A DNA stretch of 64,000 nucleotides from Heterocephalus glaber (GCF_000247695.1 NW_004624805.1:2034539-2098538), one strand, 5' to 3'; counted from the stretch's first letter, positions 21,950-33,194 are shown. The notes: generated from the letters alone by a model not told the origin. Translations and numbers: made by a program.

Positions 21950-22465
21950 TATTTGTTCCTTAGTGCTGCAGTAACAAAGGACCTCCACTTGAATAGTTTA
22001 AAAGAACAGAATTTTATTATCTTGCAGTTCTGGAGATCAGCGGTCTAAAATCAGTTCTGTTGACTCAGTGGGTGTTAATCCCACCCATGACTGAGGTCAC
22101 GTGCTGGAAGGGTGAATTCCTTTGAGAGGCCCCAGGGAAGAGTCCCTCTCATGGTGCTGGCGCTGAGATCAAAAGCATGAGGCCCTGGGTTTGGTCTTCA
22201 GCACCAGAATGTCAAAAAATCCATTTCTTGACTGTTTCCAACTTCCAGAAATTGCCTGCTCTTAGCTCCTTGTTCCAGAGGCTTGGCCGTCACCACAGCT
22301 CAGGCTGTGCCTCTCTCCCACAGGGACCCTGTGATCGCCTGGACCACCTGGGAGTCCAGGGTAATTGGTCCTCCTTGAGATCCTTTGCTCAATCACTGGG
22401 GCAAGGTCTACAGTTCTGGGAATCAGGATGTGACACTGTGGGGTACCCTTAAGGAGTCTACCATG
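21950..22465 (-). mobile_element. MLT1-like LTR, minus orientation
   Basis: The plus strand gives the reverse complement of MLT1-type landmarks: 'ccttagtgctgcagtaacaa' (end), 'ttattatcttgcagttctgg', 'cagctcaggctgtgcctctc', 'ctgggagtccagggtaattg' and 'gatcctttgctcaatcactg' (start side). An ID SINE fragment interrupts it at about 22160-22212. It is an old solo LTR without coding capacity. Confidence 0.65.
22160..22212 (+). mobile_element. ID-type SINE fragment inside LTR
   Basis: 'gcatgaggccctgggtttgg' and 'tcttcagcaccag' are the central and B-box parts of an ID SINE; the 5' part is poorly preserved. Confidence 0.6.
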
Positions 22466-22469
22466 CTAG

Positions 22470-23025
22470 AATTCCTTTCCGGGCAAACATAGGGAAGTAC
22501 CTAATGGTGTGAATAAATGCTTCCGTTCCTGTAAAAAAAGGAATAGATATCATTTTATGTTCTTGTATGTGTACACATAATACCTTTGGAACCCTATCCG
22601 GGAATCCTTAACAATGATTTGGGGGCTGGAATGAGACCATGCATAGGAAAGGAATTTACTGTTCATTATTTTTTTACTTTTACAGTAGAGTGGAATCTAC
22701 TGGAGAAACATTAAGGCACCACATCATCCTCCTTTCTACCAAACCTTCGTAAGAGCTTCGGTTGCAGATCCTTGCCTCTAAGGTTAAAAAGAGACAGAGT
22801 AGGAGGAAGGTAGAGAAGCCAGGTTTAGTGCCAGGAGAGCTGAACATTGGTGGCCTTCAGGGCCGGGGCCCGGGGAAGATTCCACATCCACTGCCACGGT
22901 CTCCTTCACCTCTTGGCTCCTGGGGAGACTGGAGCACAGGCAAGCAAGGGGGTCCTGCCCCGATTTGGCACTGGCTTCGGAGATTCTTTGTGGAAACAGA
23001 CGCCATTCCATATGGTCATTTTAAG
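22470..23025. other. No gene recognised
   Basis: Unique-looking sequence. The 126-codon plus-strand frame from 22762 runs into the ID SINE at 23030, which argues against its being a gene. Confidence 0.4.
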
Positions 23026-23029
23026 AATC

Positions 23030-23100
23030 AGTCCAGTAGCTCAGAAGAGTATGTGCTTAGCATGTGCACGGTCCTGGGTTTGATCCTCAGCTCGGGAGGT
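23030..23100 (+). mobile_element. ID-type SINE
   Basis: 'cagtccagtagctcagaaga', 'gtgcttagcatgtgcacggt' and 'cctgggtttgatcctcagct' follow the ID plan, with A and B boxes still recognisable. The A-tail is lost. Confidence 0.75.
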
Positions 23101-23309
23101 ATGGATCTGAACATGAGTCAGATATTTATACTCAGGCCTTAAATTCTGTACCCCAGATGGTGCAGGTTTGACCATGGGTTTTCCATGTACATTCCAGGTT
23201 GGAACATTTTGATCTATTGTCTTCAGGGAGAGTAGCAGTAGTGCCAGTGATTGTGGAGTGGTCTTCATACAATGATGAGTGATAACAACGTTTAGCTGAT
23301 GTCCACCTA

Positions 23310-23470
23310 GTGTCCACCTCGTGCCACACACTGTGCTGAGCCTGGGTCTGTGTTACCTCACTGAGACTCACAGCAGCCTCGTGAGTCACAGACTTTTATC
23401 CTCTCATGCACAAATGAGGAAACCTGGGATTTACCTAACACTGGGTGATGCACCAGGGTTCAACCATTCT
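23310..23470 (-). mobile_element. MIR SINE
   Basis: 'gtgccacacactgtgctgag', 'tcacagcagcctcgtgagtc', 'caaatgaggaaacctgggat' and 'ccagggttcaacca' follow the inverted MIR order. Confidence 0.7.
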
Positions 23471-23474
23471 CTAT

Positions 23475-23885
23475 GAAGCCACTAAATAAACAGATGTGTT
23501 GGCGGAGTTCTGGAGGCATGCGAACACCAGTGGAGCCTGGATTCATTCTGCATTGTCATCTCACTCCCCTGTGCATGTTGGGGTCCTCACTGTTTCTGGG
23601 ACCGATCTTCCCTTAAGGTCCTGAGACTCCGGAACTCTTGAAATGCAGGTGTGTGGGATCAGCAATTCGGGTTGACATCTCCACCAGGAGGCACAGCTCT
23701 AAGGCCCCGCAGCAGGTTTTAGGGGCCGGCATTAATATTTTAATATATTTGAGATCAGAAGATAAAACTGAAGTTTTATATCAATGAAAATCTTTTAATA
23801 TATAAACTAATACACTAATATATTTTTCTCTAAACTCACACAGCTGAGAATTATAAATGTGTGTGTACACATTACATATAAATAC
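23475..23885. other. No gene recognised
   Basis: Unique-looking sequence that becomes AT-rich towards the mariner-derived element. Confidence 0.4.
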
Positions 23886-23888
23886 ACA

Positions 23889-24415
23889 CAAGGTGTGATA
23901 AAAGAGACAGTGAATGTCTAAATTTAAAAAACTATAACAGTAAAACACACATTGCCACGAATCCTTCTCACGTCTAGCACACTCCATCATTTTGGCCAGT
24001 TTCTAATGCAGTTCTGGGAGTCCTTTCACAAGGGTCTTTAGCTCCATTGTCCTGGCTGCCTCAGTGTCCTGAATCATTTCAAAACATTTGCCATTCATGG
24101 TCATTTTGACTTTGATTAAGTCAAAAACTGTATGGTGCCAGAGCTGGTGAGTAAGGTGGTTGAGGACACACGGATGTTCTTACGAGCTGCCTTTCCTTGG
24201 ATGGTGCTTGGCAGCAGAGTTCACTGTTCTTTGATCAAACCTCGTAAAGATGCTCATGAAGGAGGCCTCCAGAGCTGCTTCAGAGAGTGGCAAGAACGAT
24301 GGGACAAGTGTATATAAGGCAAGGGGAGTATCTCGCGGGAGATCAATGGCAATGTGTCTTTTACTGTAATAAATTTAAAAAATTAAACATTTACTGTATC
24401 TTATTTTTTTAAATC
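23889..24415. mobile_element. Palindromic mariner-derived element, copy 2
   Basis: The outer ends mirror each other: 'aaggtgtgataaaagagaca' with 'cagtaaaacacacattgcca' on the left, and 'ggcaatgtgtcttttactgt' with 'aaatcacacctcatt' on the right. The right arm encodes LQSCFREWQERWDKCI on the plus strand, a mariner transposase C-terminus. The left arm carries the same region inverted ('ggccagtttctaatgcag'). Arms are about 200 bases with roughly 70-75 percent identity by eye. Stops in all frames make it non-autonomous. The same structure occurs at 18655. Confidence 0.8.
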
Positions 24416-24424
24416 ACACCTCAT

Positions 24425-24426
<2 letters not shown>

Positions 24427-24470
<44 letters not shown>

Positions 24471-24472
24471 TA
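24427..24472 (+). repeat. (TG)n microsatellite
   Basis: About 22 TG units with one interruption near the 3' end, next to the end of the mariner-derived element. Confidence 0.95.
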
Positions 24473-24484
24473 TTCTTTCTTTTA

Positions 24485-24553
24485 GGTGTTGGGGACTGAC
24501 TCTGGGGCGTATGCATGTTGGCAAGTGCTCTACCACTGAGCTATGCCCTTGGC
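24485..24553 (-). mobile_element. ID-type SINE
   Basis: The plus strand shows 'gtgttggggactgactctgg', 'gcaagtgctctaccactgag' and 'ctatgcccttggcac', an inverted ID SINE. Confidence 0.8.
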
Positions 24554-24699
24554 ACTGATTTGTAATTTTATTTACTTTTTTTGTCTAAAGGGAAGCAGAG
24601 CCCCATGAAGGCGAGAATGCCCAGAGCCCATCACACCTGCCAGCAATGGCGCTGTGCAGAATTTGGCTCAGGGCTCTGCCCCTCTCTGGCTCCTCTTCC

Positions 24700-24860
24700 A
24701 TCGGTGCAGAGAAAGGAGGAGGCTCAGAGTCTGGCCCTCTGACTGGGGCACCTACATTGGGCAAGTTACTTCCTCTGCGCCTCAGTTTCCTCACTCTAAG
24801 ATGGGCTTCCCGTCAGTCTGAGGATCAAATGAGACAACACAGATGTAACTTAAACAGACG
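24700..24860 (+). mobile_element. MIR SINE
   Basis: 'gggcaagttacttcctctgc', 'gcctcagtttcctcactcta', 'aagatggg' and 'gaggatcaaatgagacaaca' match the MIR core and 3' half closely. Confidence 0.8.
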
Positions 24861-25002
24861 TGGGCTGAGGGGATGCTGCTCAGTTTTCAACCTGCAAGCC
24901 CCTTGGGTTCCCTCAGCGCATAGTGCCCACAGCCCTGCCTGAACTGATCGGGAGGGCTGAGTAACCAAGCCTGGCCTCGTTAGAAATTCTCACAGAGAGA
25001 CA

Positions 25003-25003
25003 A

Positions 25004-25051
<48 letters not shown>

Positions 25052-25094
25052 TCTTTCTTTCTTTCTTTCTTTCTTTCTCTCTCTCTTTCTTTCC
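25003..25094 (+). repeat. (CTTG)n then (CTTT)n compound microsatellite
   Basis: About twelve CTTG units pass into CTTT and then CTCT units. The tract abuts the T-rich tail side of an inverted ID SINE, so it probably grew from that tail or from the target site. Confidence 0.95.
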
Positions 25095-25096
25095 TT

Positions 25097-25173
25097 TTGG
25101 TACCAGGGATCAAACTTGGGACCTTGTGGTTGCGAGGCAGGTGCTGGAACCAGTGAGCTAAATCCTCGGCCCC
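25097..25173 (-). mobile_element. ID-like SINE, type 2 (CCTCGCAA subfamily)
   Basis: The plus strand shows 'ggtaccagggatcaaacttg', 'gttgcgaggcaggtgctgga' and 'gagctaaatcctcggcc'. The GGTACC motif beside the tail and the TTGCGAGGCAGG core mark a subfamily distinct from the type 1 ID copies. Further copies lie at 30413, 34533, 35170, 36535 and 57644. Confidence 0.85.
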
Positions 25174-25254
25174 CATAAGCTTTCTTTCTGACAGCACTGA
25201 ACTTGTGTCCATGAAGTTCTGCCCGTCACCTTCTGGAGGATGTGGGGTAACGGT

Positions 25255-25495
25255 CTAGATCAGTGGAGGGGTTGGACTGCTTGGGTTTGAACTTTGATTC
25301 CATCACTGGCCAGCAGTGGGGCCTTGGGAAGTGGGTGGGTGTCTCTGGGCTTCAGTTTCCCCATCTGGGTAGTGGGAATATTCATTATAACGCCCATACT
25401 GCACTGCATTGAGGATGAAATGAATTACATCTACCAGAGCCACAGTGCGTGGTGAATACTCAATAAATATTGGTTATACTGTGGCTATTGTTATC
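25255..25495 (+). mobile_element. Near full-length MIR SINE
   Basis: It covers nearly the whole consensus: 'gcttgggtttgaactttgat', 'cagtggggccttgggaagtg', 'gcttcagtttccccatctgg', 'gaggatgaaatgaattacat', and the tail 'actcaataaatattggttat'. Confidence 0.85.
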
Positions 25496-25674
25496 ACTGA
25501 CCAAGAAAGTGGGCTGTTCTGGGAGACTAGATTGAGCCCATTCCCTGGTGTTTATCTGTAGATTCTTTTCTTTCTACAACTGGTCATTTACCTACCACAT
25601 TCAAAGCATCAGTGTTGCCTGCTCTACTACTGGGCCCTCTCTGGTAGTTTATTTTTAAATTACTCCCTTTCCAT

Positions 25675-26070
25675 GTAAACTAGTATAACTACTATGGAAA
25701 TCAGTATGGAGATTCCTCAGAAAACTAAAACTAGAAATTTTATTCAACCCAGCTATTCCCCTATGAGGTATCTTCCCCAAAGAGTTAAAGACATCATATT
25801 ACAGCGATACATGCTTACCCATGTTTATAGCAGCACAACTCCTCAGAGCTAAATCTTGGAGGTGAATGGCTAAGGAAAGTGTGGTAATTGCACACCACAG
25901 AGCACTACTCCATCATAAATTAGGATAAACGAGTCATTTGTAGGAAAATGGATGTACCTTGACGTACCATAATGTTAAGTGAAATCAATGAGACACACAA
26001 TCTACACATGACAAGGCCCAGATAGAAATGAAGAGCGAAATAAAAGATAGATAACAGGGAGCAGGGAAAC
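25675..26070 (+). mobile_element. L1 3' end
   Basis: 'atggaaatcagtatggagat', 'tcctcagaaaactaaaacta', 'catgtttatagcagcacaac', 'gtaggaaaatggatgtacct' and 'taatgttaagtgaaatcaat' are consecutive L1 3' landmarks on the plus strand. A purine-rich tract continues to about 26135 and may belong to the 3' UTR. Confidence 0.8.
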
Positions 26071-26139
26071 AGACCTTTCACAAATGACAAGGGGACCAAG
26101 AGATGAAGGAGGGGGAGGGAGAGGGGAGGAAAAAAGAAT

Positions 26140-26855
26140 TAAAATGTGCTGTGTGCGTGCACCGAGGGCCCACAGGGAGTGTAGCCATTATGGGATGCAG
26201 ACATGGACTGATATGATAGCAATTAGAAAGAAATACTGCCTTTGGAGAACTTGAATCTGCAGATGAGGTCCTGAAACCTGTGTCCTCTCCTCTGTCTTCT
26301 AACCTTGAGCTTTTACTTGGAGGCACAGGTGCGGTGGGGTCTAGATGGCCCTCTCTGCTTGCTCACCCACCGCATAATTTGTCTCCAAACTCCCCGAATC
26401 CTCCTATGAGTCAGGCGGCCATTCCTTCTCCAAGTGCCCCACATCCTTTCTGTACTATCTAGGGACACCTGATTTTATAAGCACATCGAAATGCTTGACC
26501 CACTGTCTTTCCTAAATAGAACTTCTAAGATGTAAATGCTAAGGAACAAAATGTTTGCATTTTTTAGTTCACTTCTTGTTAGAAACTGAGGACACTTTCA
26601 TCCTGTTTATTGAGAGATGGTGCACTTTCAATTAAAAATAAAAGGTGCTAGACGCAGGGTGGCCCCTGAGCTGTCACAGACTGGACTCCACACTTATAAA
26701 TGTCACCCTATCTCAAGGCAAGGCTTGTGTTCAGCCTGCTGGCTGGTGATCTCATTTCCCTGATGATTTTCTCAACTACCAGCTTGTTTGTGGGAGCTCC
26801 CAACTCACAAGATTCCTGCAGCCCAATGCAGGTCTCATCTTCCCTTCAGAATCTA
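26140..26855. other. No gene recognised
   Basis: Mixed sequence before the left target repeat of the LTR at 26861. The first 100 bases may still be L1 3' UTR. No coding signal is seen. Confidence 0.4.
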
Positions 26856-26860
26856 GGAGA

Positions 26861-27238
26861 TGACTATGGTTTGTGTCTAGATGTCCCTCCAAGGCCTCGT
26901 GTGGTCGTAGCGCTTTTTCAGAGGTGGCTGAATCTAGAGGGTGTGATGCTGGGGTTGAGAGTGTGTGATTATTAACCAGTCCACTGATTGGTTTGGCACC
27001 GCCCTAATCCCCATGGTCTGGATAAGATAAAAGGGGGCAGAAAGGCACTGTTAAGGTCTCTTGTTGCTTTGCGACCTTCCGTCCACCACGAACTGTTTCT
27101 CCTCTGCCAGGCCACCCTGCCTCAGGGCCAGCTGATTACAGACTGAAACCTCTACAGACTGTGAGCCAAATAAACCTTTCCCCCTTTAACTTTGGGTGCC
27201 GGGTATTTTGTCTCAGCAATGGGAAAAGTACCTAAGAC
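26861..27238 (+). mobile_element. MaLR-like solo LTR, family A
   Basis: Starts TGACTATGGTTTG and carries 'ggtggctgaatctagagggt', 'gtgagccaaataaacctttc' (polyadenylation signal AATAAA) and 'tttgtctcagcaatggg'. It ends near 'acctaagac'. The 5-base repeat ggaga occurs at 26856-26860 and 27239-27243. It is the same family as the LTRs at 51682, 58003 and 61706, two of which are inverted. Confidence 0.85.
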
Positions 27239-27244
27239 GGAGAC

Positions 27245-27605
27245 ACAGAGGAAGTAGGGGGCATAGGGCCCTGCACTAAGGCAGTCATGTGGGTGCTGCG
27301 GTGGGCAGCACCTTACTGCGAGTGAAAGGTGATGGCCAGGGCTGGCTGGTTGCTAAGAATTTTGTAGACCCGACCTGAAGGCCCCTTTCTTGTCTGGCCG
27401 CTGTGTCCCAGCCATTTGATGGCAGGGGCCGGGGGGCCTTGGGATTTTGGGGTTGGTTCCTTCACACAGAGACTATGAGAAACTAGCTGAAAGCCTAATG
27501 AATGGATTTCAGGTTATTTCCAGGAATATATATTCAATATGCCACTTTTTGTTGCAAAATGAATAAATATAGCATGCAGGCATGAATGAAGCACTTAGCG
27601 AGCAG
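27245..27605. other. No gene recognised
   Basis: Unique-looking sequence between the LTR and the CpG-rich patch. It becomes AT-rich after 27480. Confidence 0.4.
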
Positions 27606-27611
27606 GTCCCC

Positions 27612-27718
27612 ATTGGCAGAGTTCGCGGCGGGGCGGCGGAACAAGGAGCGCTTTGTCAGGCGAAGCCGGGAGGCTGTGCGCGCCGTGCGCTCGCATCACT
27701 CCGGAGCCGGCGCGTGGA
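27612..27718. promoter_or_regulatory. Compact CpG-rich patch, candidate regulatory element
   Basis: About 105 bases contain roughly 17-18 CpG dinucleotides, against a CpG-poor background on both sides. The patch includes 'gcggcggggcggcgg' (GC-box-like) and 'gtgcgcgccgtgcgctcgc'. It is far shorter than a typical CpG-island promoter, so an unmethylated enhancer or minor promoter is only one possibility. I see no repeat family that would explain it. Confidence 0.4.
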
Positions 27719-27719
27719 C

Positions 27720-28965
27720 TGTTTTATTTCCAGGGCTTTATTTTTAACCTGACACAGCCCTTTCGATTTTGATTTTAGACTTCAGTTTCGTGGCCAAAGC
27801 ATACATCCTGAAGGAATACTTTTTCTTTCTTTAAAACAAGGACAACGGAGTAGACGGCTAGAATCTTGTATTTATAAAGTGACATTTTCACATCTGCCCT
27901 GTGAATTTCTTTCCTACTCAAATGGTCATAAAAAGGAAAAAAAAAAAAAAAGAGGAAGATAAAAACAAATGAAAAGAAATGGGAATAATTTAAGGAAAGA
28001 ATAGCTTCCTTTCTATTAGGCTTAACTTGAAACTAGGTATCATGTTTATATAAATAGTGTGGAAAATATTTAACCCATTTATAAAGGTTAAGTAACTAAC
28101 TGATAAGCTTTGTAGGGAATGTATGTTTAAATGCACCCATTAAACTTAATCCACGCCAGGCAATTTTTCAAACTTTCAAAACCCATACCATTGGGGAACT
28201 GAAAAGGGGGCCGAGGAAGAGAGAGACTTTCTAGTGAACAAATACCGTTGTTCATTGTGGAAGTCTTGCTACCTTATAGATCACAGGGTAGAGTGGGTCA
28301 AAAAGTCACAATGGCATAACTTCGAGCAAAGTCTGACTGATGCAGCTTAGTCTTCTGTACAGGTTAAGATAAAGTCTCGCGGAGGCCGTCCGCTGGCGAA
28401 ATCAAAGGGACAAGATATTTTACTGCGGCTCTTTATAAAAAGTACAGAGAATGATCAGGAGAGAAGATTGTCAGGCGTGGGAGGGACACAGGAGGCTGCA
28501 AAGTCGCTTTATAAGGAGAAACATGAGGTGAGGATGCTTGTGTAGATTTCTTCTTCAAGTAGAATGGAACAGATTTATTGTCACACCAGGACAAAAAAGT
28601 AGAGAATACTGGTAACTAAGCCCGGGTGAAAAGCACAATCCAGGGCTATCGGGAAATTCAGAATTTATAAGTATCCTTTTTTAACTTTAAAAAAATGGCC
28701 AACACTTTAAATGTGCTAAGCATTTTATAGGTCACCACGTTTATATTTCTTTTGCAAGGGTTGAGAGATCGTGTGTATATTTTTAAGGATTTGTACTATT
28801 TCCTTGCAATAAAGAAAAAGTGCTCATAAAACAAACAATAAAAAAGTAAGTCTAAAAAGTGAAAGATTTACTACGAAGTGAAAATCACATACAAATTCAT
28901 CACCTGGAGACAGCCGTTGTTGCTTTTGCTATCTACCAATTTAAATTGTTCTATTTCTGGGGCAG
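27720..28965. other. AT-rich, repeat-poor stretch
   Basis: No SINE, LTR or L1 is recognised. It contains an uninterrupted A-run at about 27940-27955 and several TTTATAAA-like words. No coding exon is evident. Confidence 0.4.
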
Positions 28966-28969
28966 GACA

Positions 28970-29345
28970 AGCTGGGAACTGAAGCCAGGTAAACATTTGT
29001 ATTCTTTATTAGATGTGTATATATGTAATTTTATACCAATGGGATCCTACTATTCAGGTTGTTTAATAGTCTGCATTTGGTATCCTGAATACTATAAATT
29101 TTATTATTAATATTGTATCTTTCCACTAAATACATATGCTATCATTTTTAGTGGCTGCATGGTATTCCATTATGTAACCAGTCCCCTACGTATGGACATT
29201 TGTTTCCAATGAAATATAAACAATTCTGCATTCAACCTGTGGGTCACATACATTTTATACTCATTGGATTATTGATGTAGAAATTATTCCTAGAAATAAA
29301 ATTCTTTTACTATAGAACATGTACATTTAAAATATGATGGAATAT
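28970..29345 (-). mobile_element. Old L1 3' region, inverted
   Basis: 'ggctgcatggtattccatta', 'tatggacatttgtttccaat', 'caattctgcattcaacctgt' and 'gaaattattcctagaaataa' are reverse-complement landmarks of an old L1 3' end. Confidence 0.7.
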
Positions 29346-29384
29346 TACATATATGTGTACATATTAATATTTAAATGTTAGTTT

Positions 29385-30410
29385 TATATGGTTATATGTT
29401 GCTTAACAGTGGAGATGCATTCTGAGAAATGCACCAGGCGACGTAGTTGGGTGAGCATCTCAGGGTACTCGATGGACCAGCTGTTCCAGTGTCCCCAGAG
29501 CACGCAAGCCTCTGGGACCTTGCCATACATGCAGCAGGTGACAACAGATCATTGTGCCGCACAGGACACTGTCATGAGTGACACGTCAACCACGTGCGGA
29601 CTTGCCCTGTGCCTCAGTGGTTCTCATTCAGGAGTGCATTTTGTCCCCATGGGAACGTGTCACCATGTGGAGAGGAATTTGGTTGTCACAATCAAGGTGG
29701 GGGAGGAGAGGGCTTCTGATATCCACAAGGGGGATAAGGTGCCTCACTAAGAAGGGACTGTGTGTGTGGTGCAGTGGGCTCTTTTGCTGTGTCCTCCAGC
29801 CTGGGCTGACACCCAGAGCCTGGAGCCCGTCACTGGCTGCGTGTGAGGTGGCTCCCACCGAGCTGAGCATTGGGAGCAGCAGCCCGAGCAATAGGATGCG
29901 CCCCGGCCAGGGCTTGTGGATGCGTCCAGTGGTGCAGGCCCGGACAGAAGGGAGAGGCGGAGGAGGGGACTTGCTCCTCTCCGGAGTGGGGACCCCCACC
30001 CGCCCTTGCCCTTGGACTTCCGGCACCTAAGGTCCTCAACAGTGGCTGTCCCTGCTTCTCCCTGGGGCTGGTCCTGGGCTCGTCCATTCTCGGAGCCTCT
30101 GGCTTCCCAGTCTCTGCTCCATGATGCGCGCATTGGCTGAGCGGCTTGTTCCCACCACAAGTTCCTTCTCTCTCGGCACCCTCTCGGCCCCGTGTCTGAC
30201 GAAGCCGAGGCTGACACAAGCCAGGGGTTTACACACTCATCAGCTTGCCTACAGTGTGAGAATTCCTGTTTCATTACAGCAGGGCTAAGGTGGTATATTG
30301 ATAATTGTATTTTTTGTCAATCCGAGATATAAAAACATCCTGATTTAATATCCATTCCTGTCATTAAGAACAAAATACAATACCTTTTAAAACATGTACT
30401 GGTCACTGGT
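29385..30410. other. No gene recognised; GC-rich middle part
   Basis: The segment from 29392 ('atgttgcttaacagtggaga', 'tgcattctgagaaatgcac') resembles an old interspersed repeat that I cannot name. Between about 29780 and 30210 the GC content rises and open frames appear on both strands over the same bases (up to 175 codons), as expected from low stop frequency in GC-rich DNA. None has a domain. Confidence 0.35.
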
Positions 30411-30412
30411 AT

Positions 30413-30502
30413 TTTTTTTCTTTTTGATACCAGGGATCGAACTCAGGTCCCTGTGCTTGCGAGGCAGGTGCCCGAACCACTGAGCTAAATCCCTGGCCCC
30501 AG
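30413..30502 (-). mobile_element. ID-like SINE, type 2
   Basis: The plus strand shows a T-rich tail, 'gataccagggatcgaactca', 'gtgcttgcgaggcaggtgcc' and 'gagctaaatccctggccc'. Near-perfect repeats (gtcactggtattt and gtcattggtattt) flank it, indicating a fairly recent insertion. Confidence 0.88.
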
Positions 30503-30504
30503 TC

Positions 30505-32625
30505 ATTGGTATTTCTTATCTGAGTTGCTTGTACTCACATAGGAACCTGATCTTTATGCATCTCAAAAAGAAAGACACAAACCACAGTCCTCCATGCCTG
30601 TTCTTATCCCCACATTTTCATTCTCAGCATCATGGCCCACACAGTGCTCGGAGTTGGGTTCTGCTTCTCCCGGTGTCTACACCCTCTCCAGCTCCAGCCT
30701 GGCCCACCTCAGCTCTAAAAGCTTTCCCAGCAAGACCTCTCTTTGGCATTCCCTCCACCAGAGACATGGTGCAGGCCTGGCCTCTCTCGGGCTCCTACCT
30801 GCTCATCCCTAGGAGTCCTTACTTCCCTTGCTGGAATATTGCTTAGTCCTCCTAGTGCCTGACACAGAAGAGGTCTTGATCAGCCAAGGATGATTTCTCC
30901 TCCCTTTCTCTCCCTCCCCTCCAGTGAATCTTTTGTGTTGTTCCCATAACTGTCAACACACATGTGCATGTGATTCTCCTCCTCTTACCTGTCGCTGGTG
31001 TCCACTGCCCACAGCACAGTCCTCAGCCTCGGACTGGTGACGTCTGGCTCAGGTCCTTCTTTGCTGCCAGAGGGTGTTGTGTGCATTGTGGGATGTTCCA
31101 CAGTGTATGCCACCCACAGGTAGGAGGAGCCCTTTTCTCCCCTCTGTCCTGCCTTGGTTATGACAACCAAATAGATCTCCAGCCACTGACACGTGTGCCT
31201 GGGGGTCGAAAGTCAGCCCTGGTTAGAACCACCGGTCTACAGGGAAAGGTCAGGCCTCAGTTACGCTGGCACTCATGCCTCGGCTCTAAGCTACCTCCCA
31301 TCCTCCTGGGTGCCCCTGCTGCCTCCTAGGAAGCTTGGGCTTAAATCGGGAAAGAACTAGAGGTTTGCGTTCTGAATAAAGCTTACCATGTTACAGTTTT
31401 TAAAAATCTGTTTGCAATTTGGCATTTCCCTTCCCCAAAATAAAAGCAATAATAAGATAGAGAAAAATGTCTGCCATGTATAAATTCTATAAATTTTTTA
31501 AGAGGAATTTTGTGCGTTAGGAAAGAACAATTTCTTTGGGCCCCCAGCCACCAGGTTGCCAAGGTAAACAGCCAGCCAGGATGTGCCTTGCTGCCCAGCG
31601 TTCTTAGTCACTAGAACGAGGTGAGAGTGAAAGTGTTCCTGCGACAACTGTTCAGGGCCCCGGGCACCCCCAAAGGCTGTATTCAGGCCAGAATTTCCTT
31701 TTTGAGGTCGGGCAGAATCTGGTCCCAAAACACGAGCACAACAGGAATGTTCCGGGTCATTTTTCTCCAATTCCCCAGGGGCTCCTACCGAATTTCTGAC
31801 AAACTTAGCCTATGTACTGCGTCCACGAGACAAGGGGGCGTTTATGTGAAATGTTTTTGTTTCCCCCACCAGTTATGCTGACAATCCCAACCCCCACGTT
31901 CTCCTCTGCTGGGACCGACATCTGAGGAGGAGACCACAACTGCATTCCGTTTTATGGAGCGGCCTGATTAAAACCAGCTCTCCTATAGGTGCCATCACGC
32001 AGGAGACACCCGGTTTTTGTCAAGAGACCAGCTACTAGCAGAAAGGGCTTTGATGCTATTGCGAGTAAGAAATTAGTAACTAGACCCTCGGTCTGTTTTA
32101 CGCCAACTTTATAATTATACTGTTTCAGTGGTAGACCAGGCCCTTGAGCCAAAGGCAATTTAGAAACTCCAGATCTGTGTTCCTTTCCTCCTCCTCCCTT
32201 TAATGTCCATCTCTGCCGCCGCTCTGGCTCCCTTCAAACATGCAACTCACTCCCGCCCTCCTCCCGGCTCCTCGTTTCTTCTGTGACCCCCGTCACAAAG
32301 GGACAAATACATCTTGTTCCTCCTCATCCCAGGCTTCACAGCCAACAATTGAGGCTGTGTGAGCACAAACCGAGTTCTGGAATGTGTTGTCTCCCTCGAG
32401 GGCGGCCCAGTGTGGCTCCCAGCTCGCCTCTGGCTGAGGTGAACTCGGGCCTTGTGCTGTGCTCAGCTGCCTGGGGGTGCAGGACTTGCTGGGCTTGCTC
32501 TTCTCAGGCGAGGAGCATGTGGAGACTGCTTTCTTGAACACTGGGGCTCTTCCTGATTCTGTAACCCTTGTGCACTAAGAGCTCTTTGCATGTGGAATGA
32601 TTTATTAAATATTAGAAAATAAACA
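30505..32625. other. No gene recognised, few repeats
   Basis: About 2.1 kb of single-copy-looking DNA. Frames near 30964-31329 and 31498-31881 overlap in both strands and lack domains. Confidence 0.4.
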
Positions 32626-32628
32626 CCA

Positions 32629-32806
32629 CAGCCAAACACGATGGCGCACGCCTGTAATCCTAGGGTGTTGAGGAGCTGGGACAGAGGGTCCCAAGTTCAA
32701 GCCCGGCCTAGGTAACTTAGCCAGACGCTGTCTCAACAAAAACCACTTGAAAAGGGCAGACGATGTAGCTCGTGTGAAAGCCCTGGGTTCAATCCCCTGG
32801 ACTGAG
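32629..32806 (+). mobile_element. B1-ID composite SINE
   Basis: A B1 unit ('gatggcgcacgcctgtaatc', 'gcccggcctaggtaacttag', 'agacgctgtctcaa') is followed by an ID unit ('gcagacgatgtagctcgtgt', 'gccctgggttcaatcccctg') and a GACA/AAAC-rich tail. It is one fused SINE, not two insertions, because the same join recurs elsewhere in the window. Confidence 0.9.
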
Positions 32807-32829
32807 ACAGACAAACAAACAGACAGACA

Positions 32830-33190
32830 GAAACAAACAAAACATAAAGCCAGGGCTTCCACGTGAAAATGTTCCTGTCTCACTTGAGTTCTATGCACAT
32901 CCTTTCTCTCTTCTCTGTCTTCTTCCTGGACTCATCTTGATTCTTTTTTCAGGTGCAATTGTTTTTCTCCCTTTTTAAGTTATATTTTGGGATCATTAAA
33001 AAAACCTCTTAAATATACCCTGAAATCCTTAATTTCCCTTTCAGCCAAAAGTCACCCAAACCAGATACATTGGGGTCGAACCCTCTTTCTGCTGCTCCTT
33101 CTGTCAGAGATCTGGTCTCACTGACCAGATGACTTTAAGGTGGGCTGGGAAGCAGTGACTCCTTCAAGATCTTACTTTAATCAGCTAATT
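32830..33190. other. No gene recognised
   Basis: Short spacer between SINEs, T-rich near 32940-33010. Confidence 0.35.
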
Positions 33191-33194
33191 TATT

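Noticed and set aside
29578..30274. Frames of up to 175 codons on both strands
   Set aside because: GC-rich DNA with few stops; overlapping frames on both strands with low-complexity composition and no domain.
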